Shown piece by piece: positions 1-6,910 of a stretch of DNA of 7,466 nt (positions are counted from its first letter, which is position 1; every line of letters begins with the position of its first letter). Location: the NCBI GenBank assembly GCA_945875135.1, contig CAMCJO010000102.1, positions 1 to 7,466 of the forward strand, given 5' to 3'. The notes under the pieces are model-generated. The model searched no databases. It had not been told where the DNA came from and worked only from the letters and a program-made list of their open reading frames with translations. Origin of the DNA: an uncultured Porphyromonas sp. (GTDB lineage: Bacteria; Bacteroidota; Bacteroidia; Bacteroidales; Porphyromonadaceae). The translations under genes were made by a program, and so were the position numbers.

Positions 1-453
1 ACAATAAAGCTCAGTGAGTTCTGGGCATTGCGTCACATCTAGCGTCGTGAGTTTGTTATCCCAACAATAAAGTGCGGTGACCGCCCCCTTGATGATAATT
101 GTTTGGCTCTTGAGGGTGTAAAGAAGTCTCCCAAATTCGTCAAAACCATTTGTTGTTTCGACACCCTCGATGGTATATTCCTCGCCCTCTTTTGTCTCAA
201 TACCCAATGCGATGGTCTTACCAATCCCCTTTGAGGTTGTCATAGTGATGAGACCTTCACTGACAGTGGCATTAAGATCCAGCGACATCTGCCGAGGGGT
301 GAGCATTTGTCGGCTGCAGAGCGACTGATTGAAAAATCTCTCAGCCAACAGTCGTGCCTCATGTTCACTCAACGGTCGCGCTAGTAGCTGTACGACACTA
401 CATAGTAGCAGTGACAAGACGACAAGTAGTCGCCAGTGTGTAGAAATATTCAT
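1..453 (-). CDS. Secreted leucine-rich-repeat protein, N-terminal part (runs off left edge)
   Basis: Open from ATG at 453-451 to the window edge: 151 codons, no stop, 3' end missing. Residues 1-25 look like a signal peptide (basic start HWR, hydrophobic core LLVVLSLLLCSVVQLLA). The Cys at 18 has Leu at -1, so it is not a good lipobox and ordinary signal peptidase I cleavage near Ala25 is more likely. Residues 26-45 (RPLSEHEARLLAERFF...) faintly resemble the short pro-region seen before secreted Bacteroidota C10-type proteins; this is tentative. A beta-rich stretch follows (about 52-125, ITMTTSKGIGKTIAL...TIIIKGAVTALYC). The first LRR then begins: LYC at 128-130 and LYC at 149-151 are 21 residues apart, with NKLTTLDVTQCPELTEL between. 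At DNA level ACAATAAAG recurs at 1-9 and 64-72, exactly 63 bases apart. This fits the 21-residue LRR proteins of Porphyromonas, thought to be surface or secreted. Partner and function are unknown. No Shine-Dalgarno is visible. Confidence 0.8.
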   Translation of the reverse strand, partial: MNISTHWRLLVVLSLLLCSVVQLLARPLSEHEARLLAERFFNQSLCSRQMLTPRQMSLDLNATVSEGLITMTTSKGIGKTIALGIETKEGEEYTIEGVETTNGFDEFGRLLYTLKSQTIIIKGAVTALYCWDNKLTTLDVTQCPELTELYC

Positions 454-496
454 ACGTCTATTCTTGTTTGGTTATTAGTGGATTCATTCATGTCTA

Positions 497-528
497 CGAA
501 GATACGAGTTTTTTTATTATTTCGCAAA
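497..528 (-). promoter_or_regulatory. Promoter of the LRR protein gene
   Basis: Read on the minus strand, TTTG (528-525) is followed by 20 bases and then TATCTTCG (504-497). This fits the Bacteroidota primary-sigma pattern of TTG near -33 and TAnnTTTG near -7, with one mismatch (C for T). Transcription would start near 490 and leave a leader of about 37 bases before the ATG at 453. Assigned from motif and position only. Confidence 0.6.
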
Positions 529-634
529 TCTATGGTTGAGACTGTTGCATCGTACATTCCACCCACTAATGCAATTTCCAACGGTGGCAACATTCTGGAG
601 GGCGTGGCGTAACAGCCATTGCACGAAATAGTCG

Positions 635-642
635 TACCTTCG
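635..642 (+). promoter_or_regulatory. Possible -7 element of glgP promoter
   Basis: TACCTTCG at 635-642 matches the Bacteroidota -7 element TAnnTTTG with one mismatch. It would start transcription near 649, about 33 bases before the glgP ATG. The -33 element is poor: the nearest TTG (619-621) is only 13 bases upstream, where 19-21 is usual. No other -7-like motif lies closer to the gene. The rest of the divergent region (529-634) shows no gene, tRNA or strong hairpin. Confidence 0.4.
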
Positions 643-681
643 CAGTGTCTTTAGGTAACCAGATCTATAGAACAGACGCAA

Positions 682-3255
682 ATGATACCACAATACAAGA
701 GTAATCCACCGCAGTGGACAGAGATATACAGCCAGTCTAACCTCCCCGCAGAGCTGCAATCGCTCAAGGATCTTACGATGAACTTATGGTGGTCTTGGCA
801 GCCACGCGCTATACGACTCTTTCAGTCTATCGACCCCGAGCTGTGGGCGCAGACTGATGGCAATCCTCGCTGGATGCTTCACCTCCTAGGTGCTGAGCGT
901 ATTGTGGAGCTTTGTCAGGATCACGCCTTCCTCGCAGAGGTGCAGGCACTATACGATGGGCTACAGGCCTATCTGCAGGAGCGTCCCGATGAGACGCGTC
1001 CCTCGGTTGCTTACTTCTGTATGGAGTACGGCATTAGCAATACGCTCCACATCTACTCGGGTGGCCTAGGCATCCTCGCGGGTGACTATGTCAAGGAGGC
1101 GAGCGATAGCAACGTCCGCCTCACCGCCGTGGGCCTTCTCTACCGTTACGGCTACTTCACGCAGAGCCTTGATCCGAGTGGTAATCAGGTGGCGCACTAT
1201 GTACCGCAAAACTTTCACAACCTGCCCCTCGAGCCAGTCCTCAACGAGCATGGCGAGCGACTGACGCTACAACTAGAGATGGCTTCACTGCCTGTCGTTT
1301 GTCAGGTATGGCGTGTGCCGGTAGGTCGCGTGTCGCTCTATCTGCTGGACACAGATGTGCCTGAAAATGAGGATTTGGCCAAAAGCATCACCCACAGCCT
1401 CTATGGCGGCGACTGGGAGAATCGACTTCGTCAGGAGTACCTCCTAGGCATCGGTGGTACGATGCTCCTCAAGCAGCTCGGCATCACGTGCGATGTGTAT
1501 CACATGAACGAGGGGCATGCGGCCTTTATGAACGTGGAGCGACTGGTCAATCTGGTGGAGGATAGGGGCTTGCCCTTTGATGTAGCACTGGAGGTGGTAC
1601 GCGCCTCTTCGCTCTATACGGTTCATACGCCTGTGCCGGCAGGACATGACTACTTTGAGGATGCCTTGATCGATCGTTACTTCACGCCCTTCTATAGTCG
1701 TCTGGGTATCTCTCGTGATGAGTTTATCCAGCTGGGCAAGGATAGCCACGGGAGCGGCGGTAAGTTCTCCATGAGCGTCTTGGCACTACATACTTCACAG
1801 GAGGCCAATGGTGTGAGCAAGTTACACGGCGATGTGTCGAAGCGTATGTTTGCCCCCGTCTGGGAGGGTTTCTTCCCCGAGGAGAGCCACGTCACTTATG
1901 TAACGAATGGGGTGCATTTGCCTACCTGGGCAGCGCCTGAGTGGCAGCAGTTCTTCGCTTGTCACTTTGGCGCGGACTATCTAAGCCATCAGTCTCAAGA
2001 GGAGATGTGGGCTAAGATCGTGAGCGTGCCGAGCGAGGAGATACGTCAGATACGGCAGCGACTCAAGAGACGGCTAATACAGCACATACAGCACACGATC
2101 ATAGAGACCCACGGACAGATAGGTCTCCCGCCACAGCTTGCTAAGGCGACGCTCGATGAGCTAGAGGAGCGGGCCCTCTACATAGGTTTCTCACGACGCT
2201 TCGCTACTTACAAGCGTGCTCACCTGCTTTTTGAGGATCTAGAGGCTTTGGCTAAGATCCTGGACAATAAAGAGCACCCCGTCCGTTTCATCTTTGCGGG
2301 CAAGGCGCACCCGGCCGATGGCGGTGGTCAGGCACTTATTAAGCGCATCATAGAGGTGAGCCGCATGCCACAGTTTGTCGGTAAGATCATCTTCCTGCCC
2401 GACTACGATATAGAGCTTGCCAAGACGCTTATCCCGGGCGTCGATGTATGGCTCAACAACCCGACACGCCTCATGGAGGCCTCTGGTACTTCTGGCGAAA
2501 AGGCCGAGATGAACGGTGTCCTCAACCTCTCCGTGCTGGACGGCTGGTGGTACGAAGGGTACAAGGAGGGTGCCGGCTGGGCGCTCTCGGCAGAGCGTAC
2601 TTACACCGATCAGCATCTGCAGGATCAGCTTGATGCGATGACAATCTACCACCTCATAGAGCAGGAGATCGTACCCATTTACTATGCCGATATGCCTGCT
2701 GGTTGCTCGGATCGCTGGGTAGACTATATCAAGCGCTCGATGCTCTACATCGCGCCACACTTTACGATGCGACGCATGCTGGACGACTACTATGAGCGCC
2801 TCTACAATAAGCTGGCTGTACGCTCCGAGCTCCTAGAGCATCAGGGCTACCAGCAGGCTCGTGATATAGTGGCTTGGAAGCAACAGGTCGCTGCCACGTG
2901 GGATACGATCACCGTGCAGGAAGCGACCTTTGAGGGTGTCATGCGAGAACCAAACTATGACGGCCAGCGTAGCGATCCGACCTTTAGGGTGACGATCGAT
3001 GCGGGGCAAGTCGAGGCTGATCTCGTTGCCGAGCTGATTGTCACGACGCGAGACGAGCTGACGGGCGAAGTGCAGTATGTGGGCAAGGATCTCTTCCACG
3101 AGGTGATGCCACGCATGGGAACGATCCGCACCTATGAGCTGACGGTGCCATCGGCTCGGCCGGGCAAGTATCAGATAGCGGTGCGTCTGCGCCCTTATCT
3201 GCCGGAGCTACCTCATCTGATGGACTTCGCTTACGTTCGCTGGATCTCGTTCTGA
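682..3255 (+). CDS. glgP: Alpha-glucan (glycogen/maltodextrin) phosphorylase, GT35
   Basis: 857 residues, full length for the short, DUF3417-containing branch of GT35 phosphorylases. The enzyme removes glucose from non-reducing ends of alpha-1,4-glucans with phosphate, giving glucose-1-phosphate in the cytoplasm, with pyridoxal phosphate as cofactor. Visible landmarks: the DUF3417-like N-terminal region (about 18-105, NLWWSWQPRAIRLF at 34-47); the glycine-rich SGGLGILAGDYVKEASD (126-142); NEGHAAF (276-282); VTNGVHLPTW (407-416); SRRFATYKRA (504-513); and EASGTSGEKAEMNG (599-612), where Lys607 is the expected PLP-linked lysine. LSVLDGWWYEGY follows directly. The last ~110 residues look like a beta-sandwich tail. 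No signal peptide is present. The first Met is kept because homology-like sequence begins within about 20 residues and a -7-like motif lies upstream. No glgA, branching or debranching gene is visible nearby; the gene appears monocistronic and converges on the helicase gene. The family call is firm; preference for glycogen over maltodextrin is not decidable here. Confidence 0.95.
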   Translation: MIPQYKSNPPQWTEIYSQSNLPAELQSLKDLTMNLWWSWQPRAIRLFQSIDPELWAQTDGNPRWMLHLLGAERIVELCQDHAFLAEVQALYDGLQAYLQERPDETRPSVAYFCMEYGISNTLHIYSGGLGILAGDYVKEASDSNVRLTAVGLLYRYGYFTQSLDPSGNQVAHYVPQNFHNLPLEPVLNEHGERLTLQLEMASLPVVCQVWRVPVGRVSLYLLDTDVPENEDLAKSITHSLYGGDWENRLRQEYLLGIGGTMLLKQLGITCDVYHMNEGHAAFMNVERLVNLVEDRGLPFDVALEVVRASSLYTVHTPVPAGHDYFEDALIDRYFTPFYSRLGISRDEFIQLGKDSHGSGGKFSMSVLALHTSQEANGVSKLHGDVSKRMFAPVWEGFFPEESHVTYVTNGVHLPTWAAPEWQQFFACHFGADYLSHQSQEEMWAKIVSVPSEEIRQIRQRLKRRLIQHIQHTIIETHGQIGLPPQLAKATLDELEERALYIGFSRRFATYKRAHLLFEDLEALAKILDNKEHPVRFIFAGKAHPADGGGQALIKRIIEVSRMPQFVGKIIFLPDYDIELAKTLIPGVDVWLNNPTRLMEASGTSGEKAEMNGVLNLSVLDGWWYEGYKEGAGWALSAERTYTDQHLQDQLDAMTIYHLIEQEIVPIYYADMPAGCSDRWVDYIKRSMLYIAPHFTMRRMLDDYYERLYNKLAVRSELLEHQGYQQARDIVAWKQQVAATWDTITVQEATFEGVMREPNYDGQRSDPTFRVTIDAGQVEADLVAELIVTTRDELTGEVQYVGKDLFHEVMPRMGTIRTYELTVPSARPGKYQIAVRLRPYLPELPHLMDFAYVRWISF

Positions 3256-3269
3256 GAGCAGGCTTTTGG

Positions 3270-3333
3270 CTAGGGACGCTAGTGTGACTAGTGCCTCTAG
3301 TGGCACTAGTTGCCCCTAGAAACGCTAGTGCTC
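3270..3333. repeat. Periodic CTAG array, 9-base spacing
   Basis: CTAG starts at 3270, 3279, 3288, 3297, 3306, 3316, 3325 and 3334, giving steps of 9, 9, 9, 9, 10, 9, 9. The bases between vary, although TG often follows CTAG and ACGCTAGTG occurs twice (3276-3284, 3322-3330). The array lies between the convergent ends of glgP and the helicase gene. CTAG is its own reverse complement, so the array reads alike on both strands and every unit contains TAG on each strand. Its function is unknown. Confidence 0.85.
3287..3310. terminator. Hairpin in convergent gap, possible bidirectional terminator
   Basis: ACTAGTGCC (3287-3295) pairs perfectly with GGCACTAGT (3302-3310) around a six-base loop. In plus-strand RNA the stem could extend through two G-U pairs and a G-C pair (3284-3286 with 3311-3313). 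It sits 31 bases after the glgP stop and 44 bases after the helicase stop, where transcripts from both sides would end. Neither side has a T-run, so it is not a classical intrinsic terminator, and the stem is partly a by-product of the CTAG array. Confidence 0.35.
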
Positions 3334-3368
3334 CTAGAGTCTAATCTCTAACTTCTAATCTCTAACCT
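3334..3368. repeat. Heptad CTA(G/A) array, 7-base spacing
   Basis: Five consecutive 7-base units on the plus strand: CTAGAGT, CTAATCT, CTAACTT, CTAATCT, CTAACCT. They continue directly from the 9-base CTAG array. A degenerate sixth unit (CTGAAAT) follows at 3369. The array overlaps the last codons of the helicase gene (Glu-Val-Arg-Asp) and supplies its stop: the CTA at 3355-3357 is the TAG on the minus strand. Confidence 0.8.
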
Positions 3369-4716
3369 CTGAAATGATCTTTCGGTAGAATTGTAGTACC
3401 GAAGGGGCGGTGCGTAGGTTGTGTGGCTTGAGCGGCTGTGTGAGCGTCAGCCCCTGGAGCGTGCGACAGCGACTGAGTGCGACGTACCCTTGTCCTGGGG
3501 CGAAGAAGCGACTTGGGTCGACCACGATTTGGTCGCACGTTTGCCCCTGAGCTTTGTGGACCGTGATAGAGTAAGCGACGATGAGCGGTAGCTGCGTGTA
3601 GGAGCCAGTCTGTCGCTCGACGATCTCCCCCTTCTCCTCGTCGTAGTCGTAGTCCACCTGCGACCAGGTGTGTGGTGTGACGATGATAGTCTCGCCATCG
3701 GGCGTCTTCACCTTGGCATACGGCTCCGTGATGTCGCCGATAGTCCCGCCGACGAGCTTCGTGATGACGCCCGTCGTGCCGTTGACCCACGCTCCGTCGG
3801 GGTGGTTGCTCACGAGCATCACCTGAGTGCCCACCTTGAGCGAAAACTCTTCGGGGACAGGGAGCGCAGAGGCGGGGATCTTGCCCTTGAGCTTGCCGCG
3901 GAAGGTTACCTCTTTGGCATCAAGCTCGGCGCAGCGAGACTGGTTGTACGCCTCCACATTGGCTCTATGCGAGAAGAGTAGCACCGCATGCTGGTCGCTC
4001 TGGAGCAACTCCTCCTGCCACTGCGGGGAGACGCGGCTGTTGAGTAGGGCGACCGTGTCCTCGCTGACACGTCCTAGGCGGATCTCCTCAAGTGCAGAGA
4101 CAAAGTGCTGGTCGCTCTGGCGATACATGCGACGTAAGACTATGGAGATGGGCGCCAGTGCTGCGTAGGCGTGTGCCTCAAAGAAGTAAAAGCCGTCACT
4201 CTCTGGATAAGTGCGCTGCATCTCCTCCTGATCGGAGGCTGTCGTGACTGGCGGTAGCTGAAATGGGTCGCCCACCATGAGGAGTTGCACACCCCCAAAG
4301 GGCACCCGGCTGTGCCTCACACTGCGCAGGATACGATCCATGGCGTCGAGCAGGTCGCACCGCACCATCGATATCTCGTCGATGATGATCAGGTCGAGCT
4401 GACGGATGAGCTCCCGCTTGTCCTTGCGGTAGCGGCGTGTGATGGCGGAGGTATGGTTGGGATCTGTCAGCGGTGCTAGTGGTAGCCGGAAGAAGCTGTG
4501 GATCGTCTGCCCATGGATATTGAGCGCAGCCAGCCCGGTCGGGGCAAGCTTGATAAACTTCTTGTGAGTCACCTCGCAGTAGTGCTGCAGGAAGTAGGAC
4601 TTGCCCGTTCCCGCACTACCCGTCAGGAAGAGACTCATAGAGGTCTGCTCGAGGCATTGCAGGGCAGACATCTGCTCGGCATTGTTCTGATCGAAAGCTT
4701 CTGGGATGACGAGCAT
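3355..4716 (-). CDS. Pif1-family (SF1B) DNA helicase
   Basis: 453 residues. The family are ATP-dependent 5'-to-3' DNA helicases that unwind forks, R-loops or G-quadruplexes; small Pif1 proteins of this size are known and structurally studied in Bacteroides. Motifs seen: Walker A GSAGTGKS (33-40), APTGLAALNIHGQTIHSFF (58-76), Walker B IIIDEIS (110-116), motif III GDPFQLPP (149-156), a VGTQVMLVSN...WVNGTTGVI segment like the 2B/SH3 region, then AYSITVHKAQGQT (381-393) and GQGYVALSR (408-416), which carries the arginine-finger motif. No extra N- or C-terminal domain is present. The frame is open upstream to an ATG at 4833, but those 39 codons overlap queC and look non-family. Met at 4716 leaves an 8-base gap after the queC stop and starts just before the helicase core. 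GGAG at 4731-4728 could help ribosome binding. Last gene of the proS-queC unit. The closest alternative is a RecD2/TraA-like helicase, but those are larger. Confidence 0.88.
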   Translation of the reverse strand: MLVIPEAFDQNNAEQMSALQCLEQTSMSLFLTGSAGTGKSYFLQHYCEVTHKKFIKLAPTGLAALNIHGQTIHSFFRLPLAPLTDPNHTSAITRRYRKDKRELIRQLDLIIIDEISMVRCDLLDAMDRILRSVRHSRVPFGGVQLLMVGDPFQLPPVTTASDQEEMQRTYPESDGFYFFEAHAYAALAPISIVLRRMYRQSDQHFVSALEEIRLGRVSEDTVALLNSRVSPQWQEELLQSDQHAVLLFSHRANVEAYNQSRCAELDAKEVTFRGKLKGKIPASALPVPEEFSLKVGTQVMLVSNHPDGAWVNGTTGVITKLVGGTIGDITEPYAKVKTPDGETIIVTPHTWSQVDYDYDEEKGEIVERQTGSYTQLPLIVAYSITVHKAQGQTCDQIVVDPSRFFAPGQGYVALSRCRTLQGLTLTQPLKPHNLRTAPSVLQFYRKIISEVRD

Positions 4717-4724
4717 ACCGCTAC

Positions 4725-5384
4725 CTACTCCTCGTAAAGCGTCGGGTCCTCCAGTCCGTTTGCGACAAAAGCATCGTGACGCTCCCGACAAGTGCCGCAG
4801 CGTCCGCAGTGCCGTTCGCCCCCCTGATAGCAACTGTACGTTTTGCCGTAAGGCACCCCAAGACGAGTGCCTCGAGCTACGATTTCAGCTTTCGTGAGGG
4901 TCGTGTAGGGAGCCACCAGCTTGACCCCATTGCTGGTGCCAGCCGTGATCGCCTCGCCCATAGGCTTGACAAAACTCTCACGACAGTCTGGGTAGATGGC
5001 GTGGTCGCCAAAGTGATTCGCGATGAGCACCTGCTGCAAGTCACGGCTCTCGGCCAACCCTGCGAGGACGCTCAGCATGATGCCATTGCGAAAGGGCACC
5101 ACCGTCGAGCTTATATTCTCCTCAGAATAGTCCCCGAGCTGCATCTCGCCACCCGAGAGGAGGAGGTCACTGCGAAAGTACTCCTCGATGAAGGCGAGTG
5201 GGATGATCAGGTAGGGTATCTCTAGCTCGCGGCAGATAGCCTTGGCAGCGGCCAGCTCACGAGCATTGTGCTTGGAGCCGTAGTCGAAGCCCACAGCACA
5301 AGCCACCTCCTCACGATATTCGTAGAGGAGCGTCGTGCTATCCACACCGCCTGAGTGTGCGATCAGTGAATTGCGCATTTTCAT
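4725..5384 (-). CDS. queC: 7-cyano-7-deazaguanine (preQ0) synthase
   Basis: 219 residues, normal length for QueC. It uses ATP and ammonia to convert 7-carboxy-7-deazaguanine to preQ0, a queuosine precursor for the wobble position of GUN-anticodon tRNAs. Seen: the PP-loop SGGVDSTTLL (11-20) at the N-terminus; IYPDCR in the middle, as in the family's YPDCR motif; TLTKAEIV; and the C-terminal zinc site with Cys185, Cys193, Cys196 and Cys199 in SCYQGG...CGRCGTCRERHDAF. Translation could start at 5384 (MKMRNSL...) or at 5378 (MRNSL...). An upstream ATG at 5426 would overlap proS by 31 bases and add residues unlike QueC. The gene lies 11 bases after the proS stop and 8 before the helicase start, so all three are probably co-transcribed. 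No queD, queE or queF is in view, so those steps must be encoded elsewhere. Confidence 0.95.
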   Translation of the reverse strand: MKMRNSLIAHSGGVDSTTLLYEYREEVACAVGFDYGSKHNARELAAAKAICRELEIPYLIIPLAFIEEYFRSDLLLSGGEMQLGDYSEENISSTVVPFRNGIMLSVLAGLAESRDLQQVLIANHFGDHAIYPDCRESFVKPMGEAITAGTSNGVKLVAPYTTLTKAEIVARGTRLGVPYGKTYSCYQGGERHCGRCGTCRERHDAFVANGLEDPTLYEE

Positions 5385-5398
5385 TGTCTTATGTCTTA
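5385..5398 (-). repeat. Exact 7-base tandem duplication at proS/queC junction
   Basis: On the minus strand TAAGACA occurs twice in direct succession (5398-5392, 5391-5385). The first TAA is the proS stop codon and the second copy ends one base before the queC ATG at 5384. One copy accounts for 7 of the 11 intergenic bases, so slippage here would change the proS-queC spacing without touching either protein. Confidence 0.7.
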
Positions 5399-6880
5399 GT
5401 AAGAGCGAGCGATGATGACCCGGCACTTAGAGGGGCGACCAGTCACCATACAGCGACCAGGCTCCGAGGGGATGTCACGCGGTATGCAGCGGATCGTTGC
5501 TTTGGTCTCCTCCTTGATACGTGCCTCCGTCTCGGCTGTGCCGTCCCAGTGGCAGAGGAAGAAGCCGCCATCCTCGATGCGCTCTTTGAATTCATCGTAG
5601 CTGTCGCAGATGTAAGTGCGATCCTTGAGCGACTGGAGCGAGCGGTTGTAAAGATTGCTCTGGATCTCCTCGAGTAGCTGCTCAATATGTGCGGAGATAC
5701 CCTCGAGTGGCATGGTCTCCTTGGTGAGCGTGTCACGACGAGCCACCTCGACGGTGCCATGCTCCAGGTCGCGCATACCGAGAGCGAGACGTACGGGGAC
5801 ACCCTTCATCTCATACTCAGCAAACTTCCACCCGGGCTTCTTATTGTCATTGTCATCAATCTGAACCGATACGCCATGCTGACGTAGCTCGCTGACGATC
5901 TTGTCGGCTGTCTCGTGGATGCGCTGCAGCTCCTCCTCGCTCTTGTAGATCGGCACGATGACCACCTGAATAGGCGCAATGCGTGGGGGCAGAACTAGAC
6001 CGTTGTCGTCGCTGTGCGCCATGATGAGCGCACCGACGAGACGTGTGGACACACCCCACGAAGTAGCCCAAACGTAGTCACGATTGCCCTCCTTATCAAG
6101 GAAGGTAACGTCAAACGCCTTAGCGAAGTTTTGTCCTAGGAAGTGCGACGTACCAGACTGCAAAGCTTTGCCGTCTTGCATCATAGCCTCGATGGTGTAG
6201 GTGTCGATAGCTCCGGCGAAGCGCTCGGTCTCGCTCTTGACCCCGACGATAACCGGCAGCGCCAGCATCTCACGGGCGAAGTCCTCATAGACGCCGATCA
6301 TCTTGCGTGCCTCAGCGATTGCCTCCTCTTGGGTAGCATGTGCCGTGTGCCCCTCTTGCCAGAGGAACTCAGCCGTGCGAAGGAAGAGACGCGTACGCAT
6401 CTCCCAGCGCACCACGTTGGCCCACTGATTACAGAGTAGTGGCAGGTCTCGGTAGCTCTGGATCCAGTTCTTGTAGGTACTCCAAATGATGGTCTCACTC
6501 GTCGGACGAACGATCAGCTCCTCCTCGAGCTTAGCGTTGGGGTCCACCTCTACGCCATCGCCCGCCTCATTGGTACGCAGTCTGTAGTGCGTCACGACGG
6601 CACACTCCTTGGCAAAGCCCTCGATATGCTCGGCCTCGCGGCTGAGGTAGCTCTTGGGGATAAAGAGTGGAAAGTAAGCGTTGCTGTGTCCCGTCTCCTT
6701 AAATCGACGATCGAGGTCTTGCTGCATCTTCTCCCAGATGCCGTAGCCGTAGGGCTTGATGACCATACAGCCACGCACGGAGGAGTTCTCAGCCAGTCCG
6801 GCCTTTACGACGATATCTTGGTACCACTGTGAGTAGTTTTCGTCACGTGGTGTGAGTTCTTTGATCTCTTTTTTAGCCAT
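5396..6880 (-). CDS. proS: Prolyl-tRNA synthetase, archaeal/eukaryotic-type
   Basis: 494 residues, a class II synthetase that charges tRNA-Pro with proline in the cytoplasm. It is the short form without the bacterial-type editing insertion between motifs 2 and 3. Seen: N-terminal catalytic region with [16 protein letters not shown] (35-50); RPTSET (125-130); motif 2 around [20 protein letters not shown] (158-177); [10 protein letters not shown] (243-252); motif 3 [17 protein letters not shown] (278-294); anticodon-binding domain starting near PIQVVIVPI (303-311). The C-terminal domain (about 420-494) has [24 protein letters not shown] and ends in ...ARSY. A C-terminal Tyr is typical of this type; in Thermus it reaches the active site. 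The domain's usual four-Cys zinc site is incomplete (Cys443, Cys465, Cys477, Cys486; CMVT in place of CxxC), as I recall for Bacteroidota homologues. First gene of the proS-queC-helicase unit. Start chosen at 6880, about 24 bases after the predicted transcript start. Confidence 0.96.
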   Translation of the reverse strand: MAKKEIKELTPRDENYSQWYQDIVVKAGLAENSSVRGCMVIKPYGYGIWEKMQQDLDRRFKETGHSNAYFPLFIPKSYLSREAEHIEGFAKECAVVTHYRLRTNEAGDGVEVDPNAKLEEELIVRPTSETIIWSTYKNWIQSYRDLPLLCNQWANVVRWEMRTRLFLRTAEFLWQEGHTAHATQEEAIAEARKMIGVYEDFAREMLALPVIVGVKSETERFAGAIDTYTIEAMMQDGKALQSGTSHFLGQNFAKAFDVTFLDKEGNRDYVWATSWGVSTRLVGALIMAHSDDNGLVLPPRIAPIQVVIVPIYKSEEELQRIHETADKIVSELRQHGVSVQIDDNDNKKPGWKFAEYEMKGVPVRLALGMRDLEHGTVEVARRDTLTKETMPLEGISAHIEQLLEEIQSNLYNRSLQSLKDRTYICDSYDEFKERIEDGGFFLCHWDGTAETEARIKEETKATIRCIPRDIPSEPGRCMVTGRPSKCRVIIARSY

Positions 6881-6910
6881 GATGCTAGTCTATCTAATTT
6901 ATTCTATTGG

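Noticed and set aside
545..574. Inverted repeat TTGCAT...ATGCAA in the glgP/LRR divergent region
   Set aside because: Six-base arms with an 18-base gap are too weak to call an operator or hairpin without comparative data.
517..759. 80-codon minus-strand reading frame across the divergent region
   Set aside because: It overlaps the glgP start and its promoter and shows no recognisable protein features. It is best explained as chance.
2239..2760. 173-codon minus-strand reading frame inside glgP
   Set aside because: It lies wholly opposite the PLP-binding region of glgP, which is strongly conserved, and its composition is that of an antisense shadow.
3270..3368. CRISPR array or insertion-sequence remnant
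   Set aside because: Units are only 7-9 bases, with no spacer/repeat structure of CRISPR size, no terminal inverted repeats and no transposase fragment.
4717..4833. 39-codon N-terminal extension of the helicase reading frame
   Set aside because: It overlaps the 3' end of queC out of frame, is rich in Arg/Cys/Gly unlike the helicase family, and a better-placed ATG exists 8 bases after the queC stop.
3362..5225. Several 80-150 codon frames opposite or out of frame with the helicase and queC (such as 3362-3790 and 4776-5225)
   Set aside because: They overlap confident genes entirely. Their Arg/His/Ser-rich or low-complexity translations are typical shadows.
5385..5426. 14-codon N-terminal extension of queC
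   Set aside because: It overlaps the end of proS by 31 bases, and the QueC PP-loop normally lies within about 10-15 residues of the start, as it does from 5384.
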